A stretch of DNA of 15,953 nucleotides from Trebouxia sp. TZW2008 (GCA_002118135.1 BDIU01000298.1:1-15953), one strand, 5' to 3'; counted from the first letter of the stretch, positions 1 to 9,445 are shown. The notes: generated by a model from the sequence alone, not told the origin. Translations and numbers: made by a program.

Positions 1-433
1 GATGAAAGATGGAGTTAAACCCTGTTTTAATGGTGTACATGTGCCCGGTGGCATTGAGGTCTCGACGTTGCTGACGTGTTGCCCGAGACATGAATTTTTA
101 AAGTCAGTGACTGTCCTGCACGCGCACACTTTTGTATGTCACTCCTGCAGGTCAAGCGGTGCTATTGTGCAACACATATGCATTCTTATGTTCAGTCCCA
201 AGCAATGTACCTCTGAAAGTATAGCATCTGCCAAGTGCATGTCTTCCACTCGCCCTACAGTTGTATGAAGAGGCTGTGTTCTGGTACTAGTAGTCAAAGC
301 CTGCAATCAAGTCTTGGAGGTCAAGGTCGGGTGGGTGACGATCGACGATCAGCAGAGGCAAGACTCCAAGGTGAATGACAACAGCTTGACTGTATGCTCT
401 AGCAAGCCAGTCACAGCTATCTGTGCATAACAG
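1..433. other. No gene supported at left edge
   Basis: Short open frames exist, including one of 88 codons from position 2, but they are Cys/His-rich with no domain-like pattern and no convincing splice sites. This is probably intron or upstream sequence of the gene that starts to be readable at 666. Confidence 0.5.
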
Positions 434-631
434 GAGGCAGCAGGTGACGAAGCTATTCTCTTGCAAACGCTCGATTCTGTCCTAGCTTGTGTCAAGTCAC
501 TCACATGTGGTTCTGGTGATGTCAAGCTGAGTGCAGCCCTCTGTTGGGCTCACGCTCACAGCGTAGCATACTGTCTCAGCATGGCTGAAGCAGTGGCTGT
601 CAACTGGTTGTACAGGTTACTTGCAAACTGA
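434..631 (+). other. Possible upstream exon of the TPR-like gene
   Basis: After the acceptor-like ATAACAG the frame starting at 434 stays open for 65 codons to a TGA at 629-631. It reads as helical, leucine- and alanine-rich sequence beginning EAAGDEAILLQTLDSVLAC. It has no early ATG. Candidate donors in phase with the next exon include GTCAAG near 522, GTGGCT near 594 and GTCAAC near 600. The GTC-type donor would match two donors used later in the gene. It could equally be chance. No homology is recognised. Confidence 0.3.
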
Positions 632-665
632 GTATTTGGTCTTTTGCTAACCCTTGCTGCTGCAG

Positions 666-821
666 GCGCAAAAGGATGCAGTACAGGAATTGAAGGAGGA
701 GCTCATTCAGAGCCAGCTGGACCAGGCTGAGATGAGGTCTCAGCTGGAGGCCAAGATCCAAGAGCTACTGGAAGCTCAAGAGAGCAACAGCAAGACAGCT
801 GCTGATGCTAGCGCACAAGAG
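666..821 (+). CDS. Coiled-coil exon 1 (visible part)
   Basis: The acceptor is CTGCTGCAG at 657-665 and the donor is GAG|GTCAGA, a weak non-GTR donor. It encodes 52 residues starting AQKDAVQELKEELIQSQL, with heptad-like Leu/Gln/Glu spacing typical of a coiled coil. Reading past the donor reaches a stop at 861-863, so the exon must end before that or the gene would stop here. Confidence 0.65.
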
Positions 822-3800
822 GTCAGAAATGCATCAAACAAGCTGTTTCCAGCTGCACAGTAGTCCTTGACGGCACTGTGCACCGGCTTTCATGTTTTTG
901 TGAACGCAACATTAAGTTGGACTTGCCTTCGGCACAGTGGCTGGTCAATGTTTTGCAAAGTTTGCCAAGCGCAAGACACGCAATGTGATCAACCAGTCAG
1001 TATGCCCGCATGATGCTGCACCTGCTGACCAATGACCAGTATACAAACAAAGAGTGTCAGGAGGTGCACATTCCCTTGAAGCACATTCAGATCACTTGAC
1101 TGAATATGCTGTTGATACAGGTGGTGTTGCAGCTTGAGCAGAGACGACGTGGGCAGCTTCGTCTGTCTGCAGCTGAGATGCAGCTGCTGGGTGACAACAG
1201 GGCACAGCTCCGCTTGGTGCAACGGTTGGCACAGCAAGGAGATGCCCTTGCAGCACGTGCAAAACTCCGTGAGGTAAGTCAGCGCCCAGTGTGTGGCATG
1301 TACCATCCTATGCCTTACGCAAACTAATGATGGCTCCAAGAAACATCTTGTGTACATAAGCTGTGCGAGTGACTGCGCAGTCACTCGCACAACTTATGAC
1401 TGCTGGAATCGAGGAACAGCTTGTGCAGTATGGGCTGGTGTACCAGATACAAGCAGCAGCCTGTGTAGCTTGACTCTTAGTTTGCTGAGTTCAGCGCTGA
1501 TCTTTCTGCAGATGCCAAGCAGCAATGTGGTCCTAGATGGGTTTCGCATTTGTCTTTCTGCAGATGCTGGATGCAAATGAGGAGGTCCTGTTGCATGTCT
1601 CTGATGGCGCTCTGCCAGGAGGGTACGAGCTTGGTGTCTACAAGCATTGTCACAGGAGTAAGGGCAACTTCAGCAAGGCAGTTCAACAGGCGGAGCAGCT
1701 CCTGCAGGTACAGGCCCCAGTCTGTCCTTCTCAATCATTTGCGGTTGCATGCGACATGCATGGTGTGCACTGGTTGCTTGCTCATGACGCTGGCAAGTTG
1801 CAAGCCGTTCTTAATGTGCTGGAGCCTCCAGGCTGAGAGCAATGTATTGGCCGCTTTTGCAATACTGGCATCGCATTTTCAGATGATTGTATTCTTGGTA
1901 TGGGCTATGGGTGGCACCTATGATGTATTGGTACACGCATACGGAGACTACTTGTGTCATGCAGGATTTTGGTATACTGAAGAGTTGTTGTCATGTGCTG
2001 TCTTGATTACATGCAGCTGCACAGAGCTGTGTTTCAGTAGTTGCAAGTCACCAACACATGCTGACATTGCTTGAAACAGATATCAAGAGACTACTGCACA
2101 ATCAACCTGAGGTCAGCATTCCCTCTGACCGTCATATGAAATTTCCCCAATTGTTTGCAGGCGTATGAAGGTCATGTTGTGGGCAGGCTGGGCATGGCAG
2201 CGCTGAAGCTGCTGTCCACAGCCAATGAGGAAGCAGCTGCATTCCTGAACCCAGTGCCCCAGGAGCTTGGTGCCCTGGGTCTCTTCACCAGCCTGCAGAC
2301 GGCGGCCACTGCCCTCACGCAGGCAGACCTAGCCATGGCCCAGGTGCGTCAAATATACCATCACACTTTTGATTTTCTTGACTGTATGAAACAGTTTACA
2401 CAGTGCTTGGGGCCCAGAGCCTGTTCACTTGCATGCAGGCTGTGGTCACTGCCCGCAGGCAGATTTTGCCATGGCTCAAGTGCATCAAGCACACCTTCAC
2501 TCTCTGCGTGATCACACCTTTGACGTTTCTGCTGCACAAAACAGTTCATTCAGTGCTTGGCCCCAAGGGCCTCGTTGCTGGCATGGTGCTGGCACGTCGT
2601 GATTACTGCCCTCATGCAGGCAGCCATGACCAGGGATCAGGTGTCTTTAACACGCCTGAGCCATGGTAATGTCTGTCTGTGTGTAGGCAGTCATTACAGC
2701 CTGCAGGCCAGTGAAGACATCCAGGGGACACACCTTCTCATCACAAAGAGGCAATTGTGTTGGGCTCTTGTCGCATCAAATTCTGTAGTCAGTGCTAGAA
2801 TCGGGTCAGAGCTAGAATCAGATTAGATATAGCTTCAATGTCAAACCCATACCGATGTAGCAGACCCCAGCTATGCTCTTTAAGCCATCACTGCTGGCAT
2901 GCGAGCATGCTCTCTTTTGCAAGCAACAGCGCTCAAGCGGGCACTGCACACTTCAGCATTACAAAAATTTCATTGCCCAAGAATGCATTTGGCGTGTGCA
3001 CACAATTCAGCAGGAGCATGTTGTGCAGGCAGAGGACTCTTTGCTTGAGGGCAACAAGGCAGCAGCGGCAATGCTGCAAACGCCTGCTAAGGAGATCAGT
3101 GCTGAAGGTGCCTGGGAGCACGTACGCATGGTGCTAGAGCAGTTGGTCCAGGGGCATGAGACCGTCATTTGCAAGCTGCCATCACCCTCAGCGCGGTGCT
3201 ACAGCTTGCAGGTGGCCGGCTGTTTCCAGGCTGGAGAGTTCCACCAGGTGTGCTTAACATGCTGTACAGCTGCTCGATTCCAAAATAATGAAATCGACTT
3301 CTGCATGTGTAGAATGGGATGCAGGAACATTTTGACAAATTGGATTTTGTTTCATGCCTGCACTTTTGCATGCAAGCTTTCTGTGTTGTCCGATGATTTG
3401 CAGTCAAAACATGAGCAATGCTGTTGTTTGCATGACTGTCAATTTACATGAATTTTGTTGGCAGGAGTGGAAGTTTGGTAGGCAATGTAATTTGTTATGC
3501 TCTCTTTGCAACATTCCCTCACGCATGGCCTTTGCCCACGTGTTTCATCTAAGTCAATGCACTGCAGGTTGTGGAGCTTTGTGGCATGTGCCTTGAGAAG
3601 GCTCCTGAATATCAGTACCATGTGTGGGCCTATACCATGGCCTACACTGCCAGGTTGAATCTGGTGGATACCCCAGAGGAGTTGCATGTGGTATGTACAC
3701 TTCCTTCTCACCTTGTGTGTGCTCCCTCAAAGCTGCAAAATACCTCGGGACTGCCTTGCGATAGTGTCACACAGAAGGATTTTTGCTTGAACATCAACTG

Positions 3801-6800
3801 CACCCAACACCATGCAGGTCGTGACATGTCAGAAGCATGAGGGTGTTGCTTTGAAGTATCTCTGCCTGGAATTACATTGTGATCATCAATTTCTGTGACC
3901 AAATCTTTGCTGTGTATCTCCAGGTCACTGCCATGTCAATGGCTTGCTAAGTAGACATCTGTTTGGCCTTACAGAAAGCTCCATGACTGCAGCCATATCA
4001 GACTGCATGCACAGCAATGCTGTTTGCCTTGCACTGCTGTTTTTTGATATGCTTGTGTATTGCAGATCGCGAAGGAGATGAATGTAGCTATGGAGAGTGC
4101 CAAGTGGCACCCAAACCTGCAGCTGGAGGGGCAGGCCTTCCCACAGCTACCACAGGAGCCTGAGGACTACATTGACTTCTTTGACGTGCTGGCCATTAGG
4201 GTGGACTCTCTGGCAGAGAGCCTGGTTCACTTGATGAGGTACGGCACTTGATTGCATTGCAAATTGGCAGCACTGACATGCAGAACAGGTCCCGGCGCTG
4301 TCCAGACAGGCTACTACTGCATTTTCTATGTGAAGGTGAAGCTGTTTCACCTGCCCTCAGCAGGAGCAGTACACTGTTGCATGTCGACCAAGTCAAGCTA
4401 TGTGCACTGAAGGGCTTGTGTGTGTTGCACGCACTGGGTGATTGCATACAATGAGGTTTTGCAGTGCACGTGGCTTTTGTTTGATGTGTTGCTTCAGCTT
4501 GATGGCGCGTGCATATGCTGCAGCGCGTGTGTCTCAGAACTGACAGAATCTGCAGTGTCAACTCATGCATTTGCAACGTTTTGCGCTGTCTTTGACTGCT
4601 GTATACTGGTCATACAAGGCTTCCTGCACACCAGATGTATACTGCCCCAAGCTTTGCAGCTCAACTGATACAATTCTTTGAATCACAGGGAGGAGGACAG
4701 ACTTTGTGAATATGGTTTGGACGAGGACAAGCTGGTGTCTAGACTCCAGACCCACATTCAAGCCTGCTCCAACTTGTTGGAGTCAGATGCTAAGGGCCTA
4801 AGCCTGGCAACAACTGCAAGGGTGCTGCTGATCAGGGCGCAGTCTAACATTAGGCTACGTGAGCTAGCGTTGGGCCTGGCGGATCTGGCCTGGGCCTTTG
4901 GCTTGTGGCCATGCTCTCATGAGGTAGGCATTCTGAGTCTTTCGTGCCTCTGACGTGTGATTACACATCAGGCTGCGTGAGCTAGCGTTGGGCATGGCAG
5001 ACCTGGCCTGAGCCTTTGGCTTGTAGCCATGCTCATATGAGGTAGGCATCTTGACTCTTTCATTGCCCTGACATGTGATCTTACATCATGCTGCATGATT
5101 TTAGGTTTGGCATGGCAGGTCTGGCTTGGGTCTTTGGCTTGTGGCCATGCTCACACAAGGTAGGCATCTTGAGTCTTTCATTAGTCTGACATGTGATCTT
5201 ACATCAGTCTGCGTGACTCAAGCCTAGGCATGGCAGATCTGGCCTGGCCCTTTGGCTTGTGGCCATGTTCGTATAAGGTAGGTAGGTGACCCTTCATACC
5301 TTTGATGAAATGTGCAAAGAACCTAGGTACTCAGAGCATGTCCAAATGCATGTGTATCAGCAAGCTTGTAAGCAATGCAAAAGTTGCCAGCTGTTGCACA
5401 CATAATGCTGGGCCATCAAACATTTGGTCATGTTTGCAGATCGTGGCCTCAGATAATGATGTCATGCTGCAATGCACTGTGTATATGCTTTTCTGCTTTG
5501 AGCAAAGCCTGCATATAGCATTACAGAACAAGATGCCATAGTTTATCCAACAGCACTGTAGGTTGTGTACAATGAGACTCTGTCAGGTAGGTGCAACCCA
5601 TGAAGGGGTGTCTTGGTAGTGGAGTGTTGTTCAGTGTCTTTCGGTGTTCTGTGAAGTGTCAAGTAACATACTGTGCCAAAGCTGAAACTCTCTGTGCTGT
5701 GTGCAGGTTGTGAGCCTGTGGGGCGACACTCTTCAAATGCTTGGAGCAAAGAAAGCCTTGCGCGAGGTGGTGCGCTTGGTGGAGCTGGCGCTACGCCACT
5801 CCCCGCTGCTGACATCCAGCCCAGACAAGCACAGGCTGGAGGACTGGCTTGAGGCCACCCAAATGGGGCTGCCGCAGTATCCCACTCATCACTGGGACAT
5901 TGACAGCGAGGCTACCCTTACGCCCGCCATGTATTTGTGGCTGGTGAAGAATCGGTCAGGAGCGGTGAGTCCTATCCTCTTCAAAGTTTCATCTGCATTT
6001 GTTTGAGTTCTAGATGGGTTGTTTAGCATTTGTGTGGATTCTTGATGGGTTGTTCTGCATTTGTGTGGGTTCAAGACACATCAGTCTCGATGTGCCTTTG
6101 CAGTGTGCAGGCATAAGATTAAAGCTGCAGCTGTGATGTGATCAGTCTAGTATCGGACTTTGTCGTGCAATCATTGCTTGTTGGCTGACGTTTTGCTCCA
6201 TGGCTGTACAGGCCAGGGGCAAGCTGGAGTTTGCGGTACAAGATCACAAGTTCCAGCCGCTAGAGGAGACCTTTGGACAGCATGTGGGCTATGACATGCC
6301 GCAGGTGTGCATCCTCTCACCTCACCCGACCTGTCGTATAATAGACCTTCCTGCCTGTGGTATTGTCTGTATGCATCCCTCTTGGGACCCTTTGACAGTG
6401 GATATGTAGCAAGTGACAGACTGATTGGATGATATTGTCCCTGCAGCGGGTGTGTGTCAGTGCATCACTGGCAACTAACTGTCATGCTTGTTTCCATAGC
6501 TGTATTGTGAACTTTTCACAACAGCAAGACACATGGAGCATGAACCTTGTTGCCCAGATCTTGCATGATGTACCACAGCCTGTCCATGTCCTCTACCATG
6601 CTTTGCTCAGTCATGCTGTCACATTGCTGCCCTGCATTTCGTATGAGCTCAACATGCGCTGTCATCAAGTCTATTATTCAAGCTACTCAAACCGTCATTT
6701 TCACCCAGATGCTAAAATTAGAACCAAAGCAGTCTGCAGTGTCTTGACTCAACATGTCATTGTCATTATCAGTCAAAATGTTCCAAGCAAAGTTTCTTTT

Positions 6801-9444
6801 GCAGGTCTTCAGCATTATGCAAGAGGCCATCAAGCCCCTTGCGCAGCTGTTCCCTCACAATCGGGAACAGCATCGCCCCACTCAAAAGTGCGAGCGCTTT
6901 CACCCAATGGCCTTCAGGACAGTGGAGGAGTCCCTGGGCTGCCCTCTCTACATTCCACAATGTCTATCCCCACCAGCCTTTGCTGACATGGCTCAGGCAT
7001 TTGCAGGTAAGCTCCCAACAAGCTGCATGCAAGCTTCCGATAATGTGCTGTGTATGTGACAGTCCTGTGTCGTATATGACATAAATCCCTGCAGCTCAAA
7101 GTCCATGTCATCATATACATCAGGTGATGCCTGCTGCTGCCGGTTGCATTGGTTGCATTACATATACACTTGATGCAGTTGTGTCATGGCACTCAAGCCT
7201 GTTTGAACTTCCATAAATATTTTCAAACCGCTTATGCATGCACTGCCATGTTGCGTTGCTCAGCATCAGGATGACTTGTTTTCTTGTCGCTCAAAACTTG
7301 CAAGTGTTAGACCTGAGGAGACTTTGAGTCGCCTTGCATACTTACATCAGCTCAAGCATGCTTGGTCTGTCTTCCTTTCTTTGCTGTCAATTAGGGCTGA
7401 TTGTCAACATTTTGCTGCTTTGCACCTGAGAACGTTGACATCCAGCCCTTGAAATAAGGGCACTTTCTGTCAAAGTTCCTCATCAGCTACCTCATCAGCT
7501 ACCTCAAGTCAAACACTCACAGCTTGGTCAGCGTATGCAGGTGCTGCTGGCTATGAGAGGCCCTTTGGGGGGTTCAACTTTGGTGTTGCTGCAGAGCAGC
7601 CCAACAGGCCTTTCAGCAGGCCTGGCACCTCCCACGCCCACCGCAATCCTTTCGGCCAAAGCGATGCCGACGCATTTACCCCTCCTGCTGGCGGCTATGG
7701 CATGAACGATGACCAGGCGTATGACTCTGAGCACATGGACATCCCATCTGCTGAGTCTTCCCAGACCTGTGCCTCAGCTGAGGGCTGGGTCGATGAGCTG
7801 GTGTCTGACCAGCCAGAAGGGGCTTTTCCAGAAGGCCCTGCAGCTGCCTTTGGTGCCAGGCCCACCACCTCAAGAGGGATGCGCCCTGAGGAATTCACAA
7901 GCTCAGCACAGCCATTTCAGGCTCAGAACTCGTTCGCAGCGACTCCATCACCTCAGTCATCTGACATGGCAGCCGACACACATGCAGCTGGTGGGGACCC
8001 CCTTCCTACCTCTACAGCACAACCTCAGGCTGGAACGTCAAGGTTGACCTTTGACAGGCCCCAGACGCCGCCGCCAGCAAGTGACTCATCATCAGATGAT
8101 GGAGGGTCTAGTGAGGTGCCTTCTTGGTCAGAATTCTTTGACCGTGCAGCATCCTCATCCACACATTCAGCTGGTGTTGGGGACCTTTCACATGTCCAGG
8201 ATGCAGCTGCTTACAGTGCAGATGAGAGTCTGTTAGACTACTGTGACTTTTCAGAAGGTGAAGGGTCAGCAGTGGCCACCCCTGCCCCATCTGCCAATTT
8301 CTGGGCTGCTGAGAGTCGCCTCAGCTCTGCTGAGCAGCTGCCAGTCAACGACTCGCCTACACCCTTTGACTCAGCTTCTGCAGCTGATACCAGTGCATCA
8401 GCAGTGACTGAAGACCAGGCAACTACGGCCTCCTCTCCTCCTGCAGCCCAACCCACAACTGGCAGCAAGTTTTGTTTTGCCAGGCCCACCCGCACAGAGG
8501 GCACTGAAGCCCCGTCTGGGGCTCAGGGCAGCTCACCTGGTCATGCAGACGCAGCTGCCTCTGCAGCCATGCCAGGGCTGAATGCTCTTGGTAGTGGGTT
8601 CAGCTTGGCAGCAAGTCCAGTTGCAGCTGATGACTCAGCCAGCAGCCTTTTGGGCTTCCCCCTTGGGGATGCAGAGCTGCAGGCGCTCTATGCTGGTTCA
8701 ACAGCAACAGCTGATGACCTGCCAGCACCTGACACAGATCTGGCACAAGAGGTTGTCAGCTCATCAGAGCAAGGCAGGGAATTTGAGCTGGGAGCATCAA
8801 TCAACGGCAAGGACAAAGCTGAGCGGTCTGTCTTCAATCTGACGGCCAATGCAGCGGTTCAGCCAGAGCAGATAGGAGTGGGTTACTATAGTACACACAG
8901 CAACAGCCCAACAAGCACAGCCCCTATCAGCTTTGTGTCAGGCAGTGATGCAGCTGTCTCTCAGGCACAGGCTGCACATGGGTCCGGTGACATTGAGGAT
9001 GTCCTCTTCTTTGAGGAGGGACATGACTCAGACTCCACCCAGGATGCCCCTGGAGTGGCTTCTTCACAGGGCTTCCCGCCATATGCACAGCCCACTGCAA
9101 CGTCTGCAGGCCCTACAGTGTTTGGTGCTAGCATTGCTGCTGCTGCTGATCCCTTGGGTCAGCCATTTGCCTTTGACCCACAGCTGCCAGCAATGCCTGC
9201 TGTGCAGCCTGTGCCGCAGCCCTTCAGCTTTGGGCCAGCACCAGGGCAACATGAGCAGCAGAGTGGCGCTGCTGGTGCACAGCAGCAGCCAGGTGCCTTT
9301 GGCCAACAGGCACCTGCTGGGCCCTCATACGGCAGCTTTGGGGGCTTTGGCGTGCAGGGTTCAGCTGTGGATGGTCACCTCAGTACTGGCAGACCCACTC
9401 AGAGGAGGGGTCATGCAAAACCCGCAAAGAGGGGTGGCAGATGA
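666..9444 (+). CDS. Large coiled-coil/TPR-like protein with disordered FG-containing C-terminus (5'-partial, 14 exons)
   Basis: Proposed exons: 666-821, 1001-1063, 1121-1273, 1564-1707, 2025-2111, 2161-2343, 3011-3247, 3568-3690, 4066-4238, 4689-4923, 5707-5964, 6212-6304, 6805-7006, 7541-9444. All joins keep one reading frame and give about 1,336 residues; most introns are phase 0. Residues 1-125 are a Gln/Glu/Leu-rich coiled coil. Residues about 270-600 contain helix pairs with TPR-like spacing (CFQAGEFHQVVELCGMCLEK; GDTLQMLGAKKALREVVRLV). Residues from 703 are low-complexity and disordered, with FG motifs and a basic end (RRGHAKPAKRGGR). The family is not recognised. TPR plus disordered tail suggests a scaffold, inferred only. 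Exon edges before 3011 are less certain, the initiator lies outside, and small exons may be missed. It converges on the squalene epoxidase gene. Confidence 0.75.
1001..1063 (+). CDS. Short exon 2, 21 residues
   Basis: It lies between acceptor AGTCAG|TAT and donor GAG|GTGCAC. It encodes YARMMLHLLTNDQYTNKECQ plus Glu. It joins in phase 0 to the next exon across a 57-base intron, giving CQE-VVLQLEQ, a continuous helical stretch. The frame has a stop just upstream (986-988), which bounds the exon. Confidence 0.6.
1121..1273 (+). CDS. Coiled-coil exon 3, 51 residues
   Basis: The acceptor is GATACAG and the donor is GAG|GTAAGT, a near-perfect consensus. It encodes a highly charged Arg/Gln/Leu helix (VVLQLEQRRRGQLRLSAAEM onwards). 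It continues the coiled coil of exon 1. Confidence 0.75.
1355..1398. repeat. Near-perfect 44-base palindrome in an intron
   Basis: Two 22-base arms meet with no spacer at 1376/1377. The single mismatch is C1361 opposite A1392. The core is GAGTGACTGCGCAGTCACTC. It lies inside the intron 1274-1563 and would form a strong hairpin in DNA or pre-mRNA. Confidence 0.9.
1501..1567 (+). repeat. Duplicated splice-acceptor segment
   Basis: TCTTTCTGCAGATGC occurs at 1501-1515 and again at 1553-1567, where it forms the acceptor of exon 4. Downstream of the first copy the sequence loosely tracks the exon head (AAGCAGCAATGTGGTCCT versus ATGCAAATGAGGAGGTCCTG). This is consistent with a copied exon 5' border lying upstream of the real one. 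Confidence 0.7.
1564..1707 (+). CDS. Exon 4, 48 residues
   Basis: The acceptor is TTTCTGCAG and the donor is CAG|GTACAG. It begins MLDANEEVLLHVSDGALPGG and ends in a Gln-rich helix (AVQQAEQLLQ). An exact 15-base copy of its acceptor region (TCTTTCTGCAGATGC) sits 52 bases upstream at 1501-1515. A separate open stretch at 1832-1897 with AG/GT edges could be a further exon but is not included. Confidence 0.65.
2025..2111 (+). CDS. Exon 5, 29 residues
   Basis: It lies between CTGCACAG and GAG|GTCAGC. It encodes a helical segment ending HMLTLLETDIKRLLHNQPE, in frame with exon 6 across a 49-base intron. The exact start is uncertain because several AGs occur between 2018 and 2040. Confidence 0.5.
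2161..2343 (+). CDS. Exon 6, 61 residues, Ala-rich helices
   Basis: The acceptor is GTTTGCAG and the donor is CAG|GTGCGT. It encodes helices starting AYEGHVVGRLGMAALKLLST. Its last 80 bases are repeated in decayed form in the following intron. Confidence 0.75.
2264..2735 (+). repeat. Decayed tandem copies of the end of exon 6
   Basis: The exon end at 2264-2343 recurs at about 2400-2500 and 2553-2645, with a weaker trace at 2690-2735. Shared blocks are GTGCTTGGGGCCC / GTGCTTGGCCCCAAGG, ACTGCCC..GCAGGCAG and CCATGGCTCAAGTGC. The copies sit in the intron downstream of the exon, about 150 bases apart. The frame is not preserved. Confidence 0.75.
3011..3247 (+). CDS. Exon 7, 79 residues, start of TPR-like region
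   Basis: The start is either 3011 (after ACAATTCAG) or 3029 (after TTGTGCAG); both keep phase 0. The donor is CAG|GTGTGC. The end of this exon (YSLQVAGCFQAGEFHQ) and the beginning of the next (VVELCGMCLEKAPEY) together look like the two helices of a TPR unit. Confidence 0.7.
3568..3690 (+). CDS. Exon 8, 41 residues, TPR-like
   Basis: The acceptor is CACTGCAG and the donor is GTG|GTATGT. It encodes VVELCGMCLEKAPEYQYHVW and a second helix, completing the TPR-like pair begun in exon 7. Confidence 0.75.
4066..4238 (+). CDS. Exon 9, acidic linker and helix
   Basis: The acceptor is GTATTGCAG and the donor is ATGAG|GTACGG. It ends in phase 2 (AG), which is completed by the first G of exon 10 to give HLMR-EEDRL. 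It contains an acidic stretch (PQEPEDYIDFFDVLAIRVD). The exact phase match to exon 10 is good evidence for the join. Confidence 0.8.
4689..4923 (+). CDS. Exon 10, TPR-like helices
   Basis: The acceptor is AATCACAG and the donor is GAG|GTAGGC. It encodes helices such as TARVLLIRAQSNIRLRELAL and LADLAWAFGLWP, a TPR-like pair continued by exon 11. Its last 72 bases plus donor start a four-copy tandem array that fills the next intron. Confidence 0.85.
4852..5290 (+). repeat. Four-copy tandem array of exon end plus donor, about 118-base unit
   Basis: The units start near 4852, 4971, 5090 and 5207. Each contains the exon 10 end (CTGCGTGAGCTAGCGTTGGG in copies 1-2, more diverged later), TTTGGCTTGTGGCCATG, the donor-like GTAGG and a shared intronic block ending GTGATCTTACATCA. 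Copy 1 is the real exon end; copies 2-4 carry stops or substitutions and lie in the intron 4924-5706. Confidence 0.92.
5707..5964 (+). CDS. Exon 11, 86 residues, TPR-like
   Basis: The acceptor is TGTGCAG and the donor is GCG|GTGAGT. It encodes VVSLWGDTLQMLGAKKALRE, a helical ALRHSPLL stretch, and an aromatic-rich end (HHWDIDSEATLTPAMYLWLV). Confidence 0.85.
5990..6072 (+). repeat. Short tandem repeat, about 36-base unit, three copies
   Basis: GCATTTGTGTGG/GCATTTGTTTGAG followed by TTCT(A/T)GATGGGTTGTT is repeated within intron 5965-6211. It starts just after the exon 11 donor region. Confidence 0.8.
6212..6304 (+). CDS. Exon 12, 31 residues
   Basis: The acceptor is CTGTACAG and the donor is CAG|GTGTGC. 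It encodes ARGKLEFAVQDHKFQPLEET and more, in phase 0 on both sides. No motif is recognised. Confidence 0.75.
6805..7006 (+). CDS. Exon 13, 67 residues
   Basis: The acceptor is TTCTTTTGCAG and the donor is GCAG|GTAAGC. It encodes VFSIMQEAIKPLAQLFPHNR and a Cys/Pro-containing segment ending AFADMAQAFAG. It ends in phase 1; the single G is completed by GT of exon 14 to give Gly, an exact phase match. Confidence 0.85.
7479..7505 (+). repeat. Direct repeat of CATCAGCTACCT
   Basis: Two adjacent 12-base copies occur just upstream of the acceptor of the last exon, in intron 7007-7540. Confidence 0.8.
7541..9444 (+). CDS. Exon 14: disordered Ala/Ser/Gln/Pro-rich C-terminal region with FG motifs
   Basis: The acceptor is GTATGCAG. 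The frame is open for about 633 codons to TGA at 9442-9444 with no intron. It holds FG motifs at both ends (PFGGFNFG early; FSFGP, GAFGQQ and GSFGGFGVQ near the end). Between them lie acidic patches (YCDFSEGEGS; DIEDVLFFEEGHDSDS) and isolated Trp/Phe islands (GWVDELV; SWSEFFDRA). The last 17 residues are basic with RGG. The composition fits an intrinsically disordered interaction tail. FG spacing is too sparse to call it a nucleoporin. Confidence 0.9.
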
Positions 9445-9445
9445 G

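Noticed and set aside
2..268. 88-codon open frame at the left edge
   Set aside because: Cys/His-rich with no domain-like pattern and no supporting splice or start context; likely chance.
1832..1897. 66-base in-phase stretch as an extra exon between exons 4 and 5
   Set aside because: The hydrophobic composition does not fit the surrounding charged helices, and the acceptor context is poor; left as a possibility only.
2707..2787. In-phase AG/GT-bounded stretch (ASEDIQGTHLLITKRQLCWA...) as an exon
   Set aside because: It overlaps a faded copy of the exon 6 end array, its donor GTCAGT is weak and the frame looks incidental.
3465..3477. Mini-exon GAGTGGAAGTTTG between a good acceptor and GTAGGC
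   Set aside because: At 13 bases it would break the phase between the exon ending at 3247 and the one starting at 3568.
7234..7452. 72-codon open frame upstream of the last exon
   Set aside because: The exons at 6805-7006 and 7541-9444 already join in exact phase 1, and this frame has no matching donor.
7541..9444. FG nucleoporin assignment
   Set aside because: FG motifs are few and clustered at the two ends, with long acidic Ser/Ala stretches between; no other nucleoporin signature is seen.
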